A stretch of 6,943 bases of DNA, taken from NCBI GenBank assembly GCA_004298605.1, contig SCPW01000408.1, positions 1 through 6,943 on the forward strand, in the 5' to 3' direction. Position numbers and translations under genes: made by a program. The notes under the pieces are model-generated. The model was not told the origin of the DNA, did not search any database, and saw only the letters and a list, made by a program, of their open reading frames with translations. Below, piece after piece: positions 1-5,481 of the stretch (within the stretch, counting starts at the first letter, position 1; every line of letters begins with the position of its first letter). This DNA is from Gallionella sp. (GTDB taxonomy: Bacteria; Pseudomonadota; Gammaproteobacteria; Burkholderiales; Gallionellaceae).

Positions 1-84
1 TCTTGCCTTGCGGCCGTTCTGCAAATCGAAATTTTCGACAGCCTTGAAACCCGCTTGGAATCGCAAGCACTTGCGGCATTGTAG
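1..84 (+). CDS. Possible 3' end of an unknown gene (partial, 27 codons)
   Basis: Frame 1 is open from the window edge to a TAG stop at 82-84. It encodes a tail ending in EIFDSLETRLESQALAAL, an amphipathic, helix-like C-terminus with ordinary codon use (CTG, ATC, GAA, CGC, GCG). The stop lies 12 bases from the convergent end of hicB, a natural gene boundary. Frame 2 is also open here, so openness alone proves little. I do not recognise the family and assign no function. It may equally be non-coding. Confidence 0.35.
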   Translation, partial: SCLAAVLQIEIFDSLETRLESQALAAL

Positions 85-96
85 AAGAAAATCCAC

Positions 97-438
97 CTAT
101 GCCGCGTGGTGTGTTTCTTTCTCCAGGGCGGCAATGACCAGGCTATTCAAACTCACGCCTCGCCGCACGGCTTCAAGTGCAATCTGGCGGTGCAGATCAC
201 GGCCAACCCGCACGTTGAATGATCCTTTGAATGGCTGCTCTGGCTTGATCCCTTCGGTTTTGCACAGGTCGAGATAATCTTCCACCGCATCATGAAATGC
301 TTTTTCAATACCGGATGCGGTTTCGGCCTCGTAAGAAACCAACGCGCGAATGTACAGCAGCTTTCCGAACAGCACATGATCGTCTGTGCTGAACGACACA
401 GACCCGTAATATCCCTTGTATTCCAGAATGTTGTTCAT
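97..438 (-). CDS. hicB: HicB-family antitoxin of a HicAB toxin-antitoxin system
   Basis: This 113-residue protein is the antitoxin that should bind and neutralise HicA and, with it, repress its own operon. The N-terminal part (about 1-60; YKGYYGSVSFS, then ALVSYEAETASGIEKAFHDAVEDYL) has the partially degraded RNase-H-like HicB fold pattern. The C-terminal part (about 70-107; FKGSFNVRVGRDLHRQIALE and then GVSLNSLVIAAL) reads as a ribbon-helix-helix DNA-binding domain: a basic beta strand, a helix, a turn and a second helix. The ATG (436-438) overlaps the hicA stop as ATGA, so translation is probably coupled. Length is normal for HicB proteins with an RHH domain. Family assignment comes from recognising the sequence; operator binding is inferred from the RHH domain and the palindrome upstream of hicA. 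The gene looks intact. Confidence 0.9.
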   Translation of the reverse strand: MNNILEYKGYYGSVSFSTDDHVLFGKLLYIRALVSYEAETASGIEKAFHDAVEDYLDLCKTEGIKPEQPFKGSFNVRVGRDLHRQIALEAVRRGVSLNSLVIAALEKETHHAA

Positions 439-689
439 ATCAACCTCTCGCTATCAAGACGTTCAATCACATGTTCGATTATGTAACGCTTCAACCCGTT
501 GCTGGGGTGCGGCTTGTGCAAGCTGATCGGCGCGCACTCATCGTGAACGAACCGCACAGCCGGACCGCTGCTCTTGCCTTGATTGGATAACCTGTATCCA
601 AACCCTGACAACAGGGTGGCCAACTCCTGAAAGGTAAAATCCTTCGGGCGGCTTTTGAGCCTCGCCAGCAGCTTTTCATGTTTTCCCAT
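435..689 (-). CDS. hicA: HicA-family mRNA interferase toxin
   Basis: This 84-residue protein is the toxin partner, expected to fold like a double-stranded-RNA-binding domain and cleave mRNA during stress. Visible family features are an N-terminal helix (KHEKLLARLKSRP), the segment DFTFQELATLLSGFGYRLSN, then GKSSGPAVRFVHDE and SLHKPHPSNGLKRYIIEHVIERL. The His often seen directly after the glycine-rich GSH segment in other HicA proteins is absent (GKSSGPAVRF). The histidines are instead in HKPHP (His58, His61), as I recall for the HRPHP-type HicA subfamily, so this looks like a subfamily trait rather than inactivation. It is the first gene of the operon and overlaps hicB by 4 bases. The ATG at 687-689 is supported by AGGG seven bases upstream (697-700 on the + strand). 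It appears full length and functional. Confidence 0.9.
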   Translation of the reverse strand: MGKHEKLLARLKSRPKDFTFQELATLLSGFGYRLSNQGKSSGPAVRFVHDECAPISLHKPHPSNGLKRYIIEHVIERLDSERLI

Positions 690-712
690 GCGTTAACCCT
701 ACTCAATGGCTT

Positions 713-740
713 AGAATAGTGCAACTAAATTTAGTTGCAC
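713..740 (-). promoter_or_regulatory. Probable hicAB promoter overlapping the operator
   Basis: On the - strand, TATTCT (713-718) is a plausible -10 box matching 4 of 6 consensus bases, with a weak -35 GTGCAA (735-740) at a 16-base spacing. The palindrome covers the -35 box and the spacer, so a bound repressor would exclude RNA polymerase. Initiation near 706 would give a leader of about 17 bases carrying the AGGG ribosome binding site. The -35 is poor, so the exact promoter is uncertain. Confidence 0.45.
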
Positions 741-741
741 T
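718..741. promoter_or_regulatory. 24-base perfect palindrome, candidate hicAB operator
   Basis: Bases 719-740 read GTGCAACTAAA followed directly by its exact reverse complement TTTAGTTGCAC, and the match extends one more pair (A718/T741). There is no spacer, so this is a two-fold symmetric protein-binding site rather than a stem-loop. It lies 29 bases upstream of the hicA start and abuts a possible -10 element. An RHH antitoxin such as this HicB binds DNA as symmetric dimers, so HicB or HicAB autorepression is the simplest reading. That binding is inferred. Confidence 0.8.
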
Positions 742-878
742 TCGCTGGGCATACCCGACTGCCATTCTTTACGGGGCTGAGCGGTTAGCCCGCGAAGTCT
801 GGCGGTGTGAAGGGCGGGGAGCGGTTGGGCTGCGGGGAGTTTGGGGTTCACCCCATTGCCTCACTGTGCGTCGGCGTG
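742..878. other. Unassigned GC-rich spacer with a G-quadruplex-type motif
   Basis: I recognise no gene in this stretch in any frame. Its one visible structure is on the + strand at 812-846: five G-tracts (812-814, 816-819, 827-829, 834-837, 843-846) separated by loops of 1, 7, 4 and 5 bases. This satisfies the usual G3+ N1-7 rule for an intramolecular G-quadruplex. The segment sits between the hicAB operator and the first recognisable istB codons, so the junction with the decayed insertion element must lie in or near it. Folding is a prediction from pattern only. Confidence 0.45.
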
Positions 879-1190
879 TTGGTATCCGAGCTCTACGAGC
901 ACACCAGCGTGATGATCACGACCGATCTGACCTTCGGCGAACGGGCACGTGTCTCCGGTGATGCGAATCCGAAAAACTTTTGGCCGGGCATCCGGATGAC
1001 CACGGCGTCGCCCGACCGGTTGACCCATCACCGCCATATCGTCGGAACCGGCAGCGAGCCCTATCGGTTCCGCCATAGCAGCGCAACGGCCAAGACGCGG
1101 GCCAAGGCCAGAGAGCGGAGCAAGCGGGGGAAAACCATCGTTGAAGGTGGGCCGTTCCGACAAAACCGGACGGGAGACATGCAGCACTGA
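879..1190 (+). pseudogene. istB: istB relic: C-terminal third of an IS21-family helper ATPase
   Basis: The + strand frame from 879 reads LVSELYEHTSVMITTDLTFG, then RMTTASPDRLTHHRHIVGTG and EPYRFRHSSATAKTRAKARE, ending at TGA 1188-1190. It follows the C-terminal part of IstB, the AAA+ ATPase that assists the IstA transposase; family members carry LYERTSVIITTNLAFGEW, then MTTALLDRLTHHC and RFRHSS. About 104 codons remain of roughly 250. The Walker A and B regions are missing, and 879 is simply where similarity begins. Several family-conserved positions are altered: FGEW has become FGER, VFGD has become VSGD, and HHC has become HHR. Nine extra codons (966-992) interrupt the GDA-KMTT junction. 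There is no start codon or ribosome binding site of its own in the homologous part, so this is a dead fragment. Homology is judged from memory of the family. Confidence 0.8.
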
Positions 1191-1227
1191 TCGCATGCCG
1201 TCACCCAAAACGGCGACTAAAGTGCGC

Positions 1228-1270
1228 GGGTAAAATTCAACGCGCAGTACTGGGTAATTTTAAACGCGCA
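1228..1270. repeat. Two 19-base direct repeats, IS21-type end repeats
   Basis: GGGTAAAATTCAACGCGCA (1228-1246) and GGGTAATTTTAAACGCGCA (1252-1270) agree at 16 of 19 positions and start 24 bases apart. Direct repeats of this kind next to the tip of the element are typical IstA transposase-binding sites. They are better preserved than the adjacent istB coding fragment. Confidence 0.8.
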
Positions 1271-1317
1271 CCAACACCTGTTATCGGCTATCGCCACGCT
1301 CCACCAACCTGCAACAA

Positions 1318-1911
1318 TCAACCCGCCAGCAACGCCTCCACCGCCGCAATATCGGCGTGTGTTTCCGGTTTCCGGCTGCCGTTGAAGCGCGCATTTTCCG
1401 GCAACAACACGAGGTGGGTTTGTACCCCGGATGCGCTGGTCAGCGTATAGCTCGGTACGGTTTCGTCGCGCCCGCCCAAATAAATTCTCCATTCGCCATC
1501 TTCGAAAGCCATTTTGTGCTTGAGCAGGAACAGCAGGACAGCTTTCTTGTCATCGCTGAACAGCATCAGGTTGATGTCCGATTGTTTTCCCGCGCTGCCG
1601 CTCAATACCGAGCCTGTCAGGCAGGGGTGGAACTCGGCCAGCAGGCGCATCGTGTTTATGGCTTCTTCGCGCAGTTGCCGCAGAATTACCGGATGGCTCG
1701 CGCTCTGGTAAAGTTTGCGGAAGCTGCGCAGGGCAATATCTATTTCCTCGTTGCTGGGCAGGTGATGGGTATCGCTTGCCCCAAGTTGCCGGGCCGCCTT
1801 GCGCTTGGCGTAAGCATGGTCGGTGATGCCGTCCTCGGCCATCAATTTGGCGGCATGATGCGCCAGTTGTTCGCGCATCAGGTCGCGTTTGTTCGCGTAT
1901 TCTTTGGTCAT
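1318..1911 (-). CDS. Conserved betaproteobacterial protein with degenerate nucleotidyltransferase-like motif
   Basis: This 197-residue, soluble protein has no signal peptide or membrane segment. The N-terminal half (about 1-95) is helical and charged (KRKAARQLGAS, LPSNEEIDIAL, LRQLREEAINTMRLL). The centre has LTGSVLSGSAGKQSDINLML (98-117), resembling the hG-S-x(n)-S-D-x-D-h signature of the nucleotidyltransferase fold. The second acidic residue is Asn (SDIN, 111-114), so catalysis is doubtful. I recall ~200-residue homologues in Betaproteobacteria with a similar core (TGAVLNGTAG, SDIHL), some automatically and probably wrongly named UDP-N-acetylmuramate-alanine ligase; it has no Mur-ligase motif that I can see. 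It starts 8 bases after the PBP1A stop with only a weak ribosome binding site, so it is probably co-transcribed and translationally coupled with ponA. Function unknown; a link with cell-wall synthesis is inferred from position only. Confidence 0.85.
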   Translation of the reverse strand: MTKEYANKRDLMREQLAHHAAKLMAEDGITDHAYAKRKAARQLGASDTHHLPSNEEIDIALRSFRKLYQSASHPVILRQLREEAINTMRLLAEFHPCLTGSVLSGSAGKQSDINLMLFSDDKKAVLLFLLKHKMAFEDGEWRIYLGGRDETVPSYTLTSASGVQTHLVLLPENARFNGSRKPETHADIAAVEALLAG

Positions 1912-1919
1912 ATAATCGG

Positions 1920-4229
1920 TCAGAGCAGTTGGTCTTTGAGGATGTTTGCCGGTTTGCTTTCTTCGCTGGGCGCATGCGCAGCCTGCTCGGACGGGCTGTT
2001 TTCCTGATAGAAATACTCGATCAGCGAGCCGTTTTCATCCTGGTGGCCTTGCTCGTTGATGCGCGTCGCGACCATGTTGTCCGGCATGGTATAGGCGGCC
2101 TGCGGCACATTCTTGAGTGTTTTTTCCATGTAACCCATCCACATCGGCAAGGCCGCCCCTCCGCCCGTTTCCTTGTCTCCCAGGCTGCGCGGCTGGTCGA
2201 AGCCCATCCAGGAAATGCCGACCACGGTAGGTTGAAAGCCGCAAAACCACGCGTCGATCGAATCGCTGGTCGTCCCCGTTTTTCCGGCCAGATCCTGCCG
2301 CCCGAGCTGCATCGCGCGTGCGGCGGTGCCGCGCGTCACCACGTCCTGCATCATGCTGACCATGGTGAAGGCATTGCGCACGTCAATGATTTGTTCCGCG
2401 CCATCCCCCGCCACCATCGGCGTGGTTTTGCTGAGCACCCTGCCTTGCGCGTCCTCGATGCGCTGGATGAAATAAGGGGCGACGCGGAAGCCGCCGTTGG
2501 CGAATACCGAATAGCCGGCCAGCATTTGCAGCGGTGTGACGGAGCCCGCTCCCAGCGCCATGGTCAGGTAGGGCGGGTGTTTGTCCGCTTCAAAACCAAA
2601 CTTGGTGAGGTAGTCCTGGGCATACTGCGGCGTGATGGATTGCAGGATGCGGATCGAAGCCATGTTTTTCGATTTGGTCAGGGCATAGCGCATCCGTATC
2701 GGGCCTTCATATTTTCCATCGTAGTTTTTCGGTTGCCAGGGTTCGCTGCCGGTTTGTTCGGCATCGAATACCAGGGGCGCATCGTTAATCAGGGTGGCGG
2801 GTGTGAGCCCTTTCTCCAGCGCGGCGGAATAAATGAAGGGTTTGAGGCTCGACCCCGGCTGCCGCCAGGCCTGCGTGATGTGGTTGAACTGGCTGCGGTT
2901 GAAATCGAAACCGCCGACCAGCGCGTAGATGGCGCCGTTGCGCGGGTCGCCGGAAACGAAAGCGGCCTCCACTTGCGGGAGCTGGCTGATCTGCCAGGCA
3001 CCCTTTTCATCTTTTTGCAGCCGTATGATCGAACCGGTGTTGATGCGCTGTTTCAGTGCGACCTTGTCGCTTAACGCGCGCTGCGCGAAGCGCAAGGCGT
3101 CGCCGCTGACTTCGGCGATTTCTCCGCCCCTGCAATAGGCGCGAACCAGCTTGGGCGAGGCCGCCAGAACCACGGCGGGAATCAGGTCGTCATTGTCGAT
3201 CACATCCTGCAGAGCCTCTTCCAGTTGCTCGTCGCCGCTGCCGTTGCGCAAATCGACAAAACCTTCCGGCCCGCGGTAACCGTGGCGGCGGTCATATTCC
3301 AGCACACCTTTGCGGACAGCCTGGTAAGCGGCGATCTGATCCTGTTGCCGGATCGTGGTGTAAACCTTGAAGCCTTGCGTGTAGGTGTCGCCCTGGTATT
3401 TTTCATAAACCGCCTGGCGGGCCATTTCCGAGATGTAATCCGATTTGACGCCGAACTCTTGGTTGCCGCGCTTGGCCACGATGGGTTGTTGCTGCGCGAG
3501 CCGCAATTGCGCGTCATCAATAAAGCGCAATTCATGCATGCGGCGCAAAACGTAAAGTTGGCGCAGCTTGGCGCGCTTCGGGTTGACTACCGGATTGTAC
3601 GAGGACGGCGCTTTAGGCAGGCCGGCGAGCATGGCCGCTTCGGCGACGGTGACCTGGCTGAGGGGTTTGCCAAAGTAGACCTGGGCGGCGGCGGCAAAGC
3701 CATATGAGCGTTGGCCGAGATAAATCTGGTTGAAATAAAGCTGGAGGATTTCGTCTTTGCTCAAGTTGTGCTCGATTTTGAAGGCAAGCAGCATCTCGTT
3801 GAACTTGCGCGTCATGGTTTTTTCCTTGGAAAGGAAAAAATTGCGCGCGACCTGCATGGTGATGGTGCTCGCCCCTTGCTTTGCGCCGCCGGACGTAAAA
3901 TTGGAAACAGCCGCGCGCAGCACCCCCATGTAATCTACGCCGCCATGTTTATAGAACCGGTCGTCTTCGGCTGCGAGAATGGCTTTTTTCATCACATCCG
4001 GCACCTCGGAGATTTTGACCAGCGCGCGGCGCTCCTCGCCGAATTCGCCGAGCAGCGCGCCTTCCGCGCTGTAAACGCGCAGCGGAATTTTGGGGCGATA
4101 GTCGGTGAGCGCCTCCAGCGAAGGCAGGGACGGATAAGCCAGCACGACCGCCAGCCCGAGCAATATCGCCGGAAGCAAGATCAGGGTCAGCGTAACAAGG
4201 ATCGGAAAAAACCAGCGGCGGGAAGGCAT
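1920..4229 (-). CDS. mrcA: Penicillin-binding protein 1A (bifunctional glycosyltransferase/transpeptidase)
   Basis: This class A PBP (ponA/mrcA, 769 residues) polymerises lipid II into glycan strands and cross-links the stem peptides in the periplasm. A membrane anchor occupies residues 7-33. The GT51 domain shows EDDRFYKHGGVD (catalytic Glu88), GASTITMQVARN (119-130), RKFNEMLLA (141-149), KDEILQLYFNQIYLG (158-172) and AEAAMLAGLPKAPSSYNP. A PBP1A-type OB-like insert spans roughly 310-410. The transpeptidase domain has SSLK (active Ser460), SKN (520-522) and KTGT (650-653), so all catalytic motifs are intact. The tail after about 745 is acidic and Ser/Glu/Ala/Pro-rich. I chose ATG 4227-4229 (MPSRRW...), which places the anchor right after a short basic N-terminus. 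An in-frame GTG at 4302-4304 adds 25 residues but lies upstream of the probable -10 box. The gene is divergent from pilM. Confidence 0.95.
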   Translation of the reverse strand: MPSRRWFFPILVTLTLILLPAILLGLAVVLAYPSLPSLEALTDYRPKIPLRVYSAEGALLGEFGEERRALVKISEVPDVMKKAILAAEDDRFYKHGGVDYMGVLRAAVSNFTSGGAKQGASTITMQVARNFFLSKEKTMTRKFNEMLLAFKIEHNLSKDEILQLYFNQIYLGQRSYGFAAAAQVYFGKPLSQVTVAEAAMLAGLPKAPSSYNPVVNPKRAKLRQLYVLRRMHELRFIDDAQLRLAQQQPIVAKRGNQEFGVKSDYISEMARQAVYEKYQGDTYTQGFKVYTTIRQQDQIAAYQAVRKGVLEYDRRHGYRGPEGFVDLRNGSGDEQLEEALQDVIDNDDLIPAVVLAASPKLVRAYCRGGEIAEVSGDALRFAQRALSDKVALKQRINTGSIIRLQKDEKGAWQISQLPQVEAAFVSGDPRNGAIYALVGGFDFNRSQFNHITQAWRQPGSSLKPFIYSAALEKGLTPATLINDAPLVFDAEQTGSEPWQPKNYDGKYEGPIRMRYALTKSKNMASIRILQSITPQYAQDYLTKFGFEADKHPPYLTMALGAGSVTPLQMLAGYSVFANGGFRVAPYFIQRIEDAQGRVLSKTTPMVAGDGAEQIIDVRNAFTMVSMMQDVVTRGTAARAMQLGRQDLAGKTGTTSDSIDAWFCGFQPTVVGISWMGFDQPRSLGDKETGGGAALPMWMGYMEKTLKNVPQAAYTMPDNMVATRINEQGHQDENGSLIEYFYQENSPSEQAAHAPSEESKPANILKDQLL

Positions 4230-4272
4230 GTATAGTTGTCCGGAAATCAATAATGGCGATATGGCACACGGA

Positions 4273-4278
4273 ATTATA
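4273..4278 (-). promoter_or_regulatory. Probable -10 box of the ponA (mrcA) promoter
   Basis: The - strand carries an exact TATAAT at 4273-4278, with transcription expected to start near 4265 and a leader of about 36 bases to the ATG at 4229. No good -35 hexamer stands at 16-18 bases; that region reads AT-rich (ATTATT). If this box is used, the upstream GTG at 4302-4304 cannot be the start on this transcript. Confidence 0.5.
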
Positions 4279-4315
4279 TCGGCTCCGCGCGCATAAATAA
4301 TCACCCAGAAATAGC

Positions 4316-4344
4316 TTTACACGATTTATAGTTATTGCTAGGAT
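4316..4344 (+). promoter_or_regulatory. Probable sigma70 promoter of pilMNOP
   Basis: TTTACA (4316-4321, 5 of 6 to the -35 consensus), a 17-base spacer, and TAGGAT (4339-4344, 4 of 6) preceded by TGC, giving an extended -10 (TGnTAGGAT). Transcription should start near 4351, about 30 bases before the pilM ATG. It is back to back with the ponA promoter within some 150 bases. No ribosome binding site is obvious ahead of pilM. Confidence 0.6.
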
Positions 4345-4380
4345 TTAAACCACTTTATACGAAAAAGCCCTAAATGGCCT

Positions 4381-5481
4381 ATGCCTAAAGTAAATTTTGA
4401 CATTCCGCTGGATTTTCTGCAGACGACGACTCCACCCATGATAGGGGTGGATATCAGTTCGTCATCAGTCAAGATGGTCGAACTGAGCGAAATGCCCAAG
4501 AAGGGCGGGTACATCGTAGAACGTTACACGATTGAGCCGCTGCCAAAGGATGCCGTCAGCGATGGCAACATCAACAACCTTGAGGCTGTCGCTGAAAGTG
4601 TGCAGCGCGCATGGAAGCGGCTGGGCAGCCGCATCAGGAATGTCAGCCTGGCTCTCCCCGCCGCCGCCGTAATTACCAAGAAAATCCTGTTGCCGGCCGG
4701 CCTGCGCGAAGAAGACCTGGAGTATCAGGTTGAATCCGAGGCGAACCAGTACATCCCGTTTGCGCTGGAAGAAGTCAATCTCGACTTTCAAGTGATCGGC
4801 CACGCCCCGGGCAACCCGGAAGAGCTGGAAGTGTTGCTGGCCGCGTCCCGCAAAGGGAATGTCGAAGATCGCGTGGCGGTCGCCCAGGCGGCAGGGCTGA
4901 GGGCGTTGGTTGTCGATGTCGAGCCATATGCGGCCGAAATGGCTTTTGAGCAGATCCGCGCCCAACTGCCGGACGGTGCGGCAGACAAGTGCGTGGCGCT
5001 GATCGATATAGGCGCGACCGTGATGAACGTCAATGTGCTGCGCAACGGGCAGTCGGTCTATTCGAGGGACCAGCAGATCGGCGGCGAACAACTGACGCAG
5101 CAGATACAGGGAACGTTCGGCCTGTCCGCCGAAGAAGCCGAGTCGGCCAAGCGCAATGGCGGGATGCCGGATAATTACGAGGACGACGTCCTGTCGCCTT
5201 TCCGCGAAAATGTGGTGATGGAAATCGCCCGCGCGCTGCAATTCTTTTTCACTTCCACGCAATACAATGAGGTGGATTACATCGTGCTTGCGGGCGGATG
5301 CGCGGTATTGCCCGGCTTGGACGATGCGGTGGCGACCCGCACCCAGGTGAGCACCATGGTGGCTAACCCGTTTGCCCTGATGACGCTGTCTGGCCGCATC
5401 AAACCGCGCCAGTTGCAGGCTGACGCGCCCTCGCTGATTATTGCCTGCGGCCTGGCGATGCGGAGGTTCGACCCGTCATGA
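4381..5481 (+). CDS. pilM: PilM, actin-like type IV pilus assembly ATPase-fold protein
   Basis: PilM (366 residues) is the cytoplasmic FtsA/actin-like component of the type IV pilus alignment complex and docks to the N-terminal peptide of PilN. Visible actin-fold nucleotide motifs are phosphate-1 MIGVDISSSSVKMVELS (20-36), phosphate-2 ALIDIGATVMNVNVL (206-220) and the adenosine loop YIVLAGGCAVLPGL (300-313). The conserved PilM segment YQVESEANQYIPFALEEVNL (115-134) is also present. No membrane span or signal peptide is seen, as expected. The first ATG (4381) gives an 18-residue lead before the first beta strand, similar to other PilM proteins. No clear Shine-Dalgarno precedes it, and the next in-frame ATG (4438) sits too close to the phosphate-1 strand. 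It is the first gene of the operon and overlaps pilN by ATGA. Confidence 0.95.
   Translation: MPKVNFDIPLDFLQTTTPPMIGVDISSSSVKMVELSEMPKKGGYIVERYTIEPLPKDAVSDGNINNLEAVAESVQRAWKRLGSRIRNVSLALPAAAVITKKILLPAGLREEDLEYQVESEANQYIPFALEEVNLDFQVIGHAPGNPEELEVLLAASRKGNVEDRVAVAQAAGLRALVVDVEPYAAEMAFEQIRAQLPDGAADKCVALIDIGATVMNVNVLRNGQSVYSRDQQIGGEQLTQQIQGTFGLSAEEAESAKRNGGMPDNYEDDVLSPFRENVVMEIARALQFFFTSTQYNEVDYIVLAGGCAVLPGLDDAVATRTQVSTMVANPFALMTLSGRIKPRQLQADAPSLIIACGLAMRRFDPS
5462..5466 (+). promoter_or_regulatory. Ribosome binding site of pilN
   Basis: GGAGG inside the last codons of pilM, 11 bases before the pilN ATG, fixes the ATGA overlap start and supports coupled translation. Confidence 0.6.

Larger units (their letters stand above)
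879..1276 (+). mobile_element. IS21-family insertion sequence remnant (right-hand part only)
   Basis: The istB fragment is followed by an 86-base tail containing two direct repeats and ending in CCAACA (1271-1276), the usual organisation of an IS21-family right end: multiple transposase-binding repeats inside an end finishing in CA. No istA, istB N-terminus or left end (inverted copy starting TGTTGG with the repeat complement) is visible to the left, so an internal or left-side deletion removed most of the element. The right boundary lies 41 bases downstream of the stop of the 197-codon gene. No target-site duplication can be checked because the left end is missing. Confidence 0.75.

Noticed and set aside
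62..75. Inverted repeat CGCAAG-CA-CTTGCG near the end of hicB, considered as a terminator.
   Set aside because: The stem is only 5-6 base pairs and has no T-run on either strand; it also falls inside the possible 3' coding end at 1-84.
843..854. GGGG-TTCA-CCCC hairpin.
   Set aside because: Only four pairs, no T-run, and explained as well by the G-rich composition of the spacer.
742..878. Further upstream istB or istA sequence, possibly frameshifted.
   Set aside because: The three + strand frames show no Walker motif or other IstA/IstB signature that I recognise.
972..995. On the - strand, CCGG-ATGC-CCGG followed by CCAAAAG and TTTTT, considered as an intrinsic terminator.
   Set aside because: A four-pair stem with seven bases between it and the T-run is too weak and badly spaced.
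1357..2007. Long open frame on the + strand opposite the 197-codon gene.
   Set aside because: It is a shadow of the - strand gene and of the end of ponA, with no start context or family resemblance.
1929..3074. 381-codon open frame on the + strand opposite ponA.
   Set aside because: Antisense openness is caused by GC-rich codon use in ponA; all PBP1A motifs are on the - strand.
4302..4304. GTG as the start of PBP1A, giving 25 extra residues.
   Set aside because: It lies upstream of the exact TATAAT box, has no ribosome binding site, and the extension is not typical of PBP1A N-termini.
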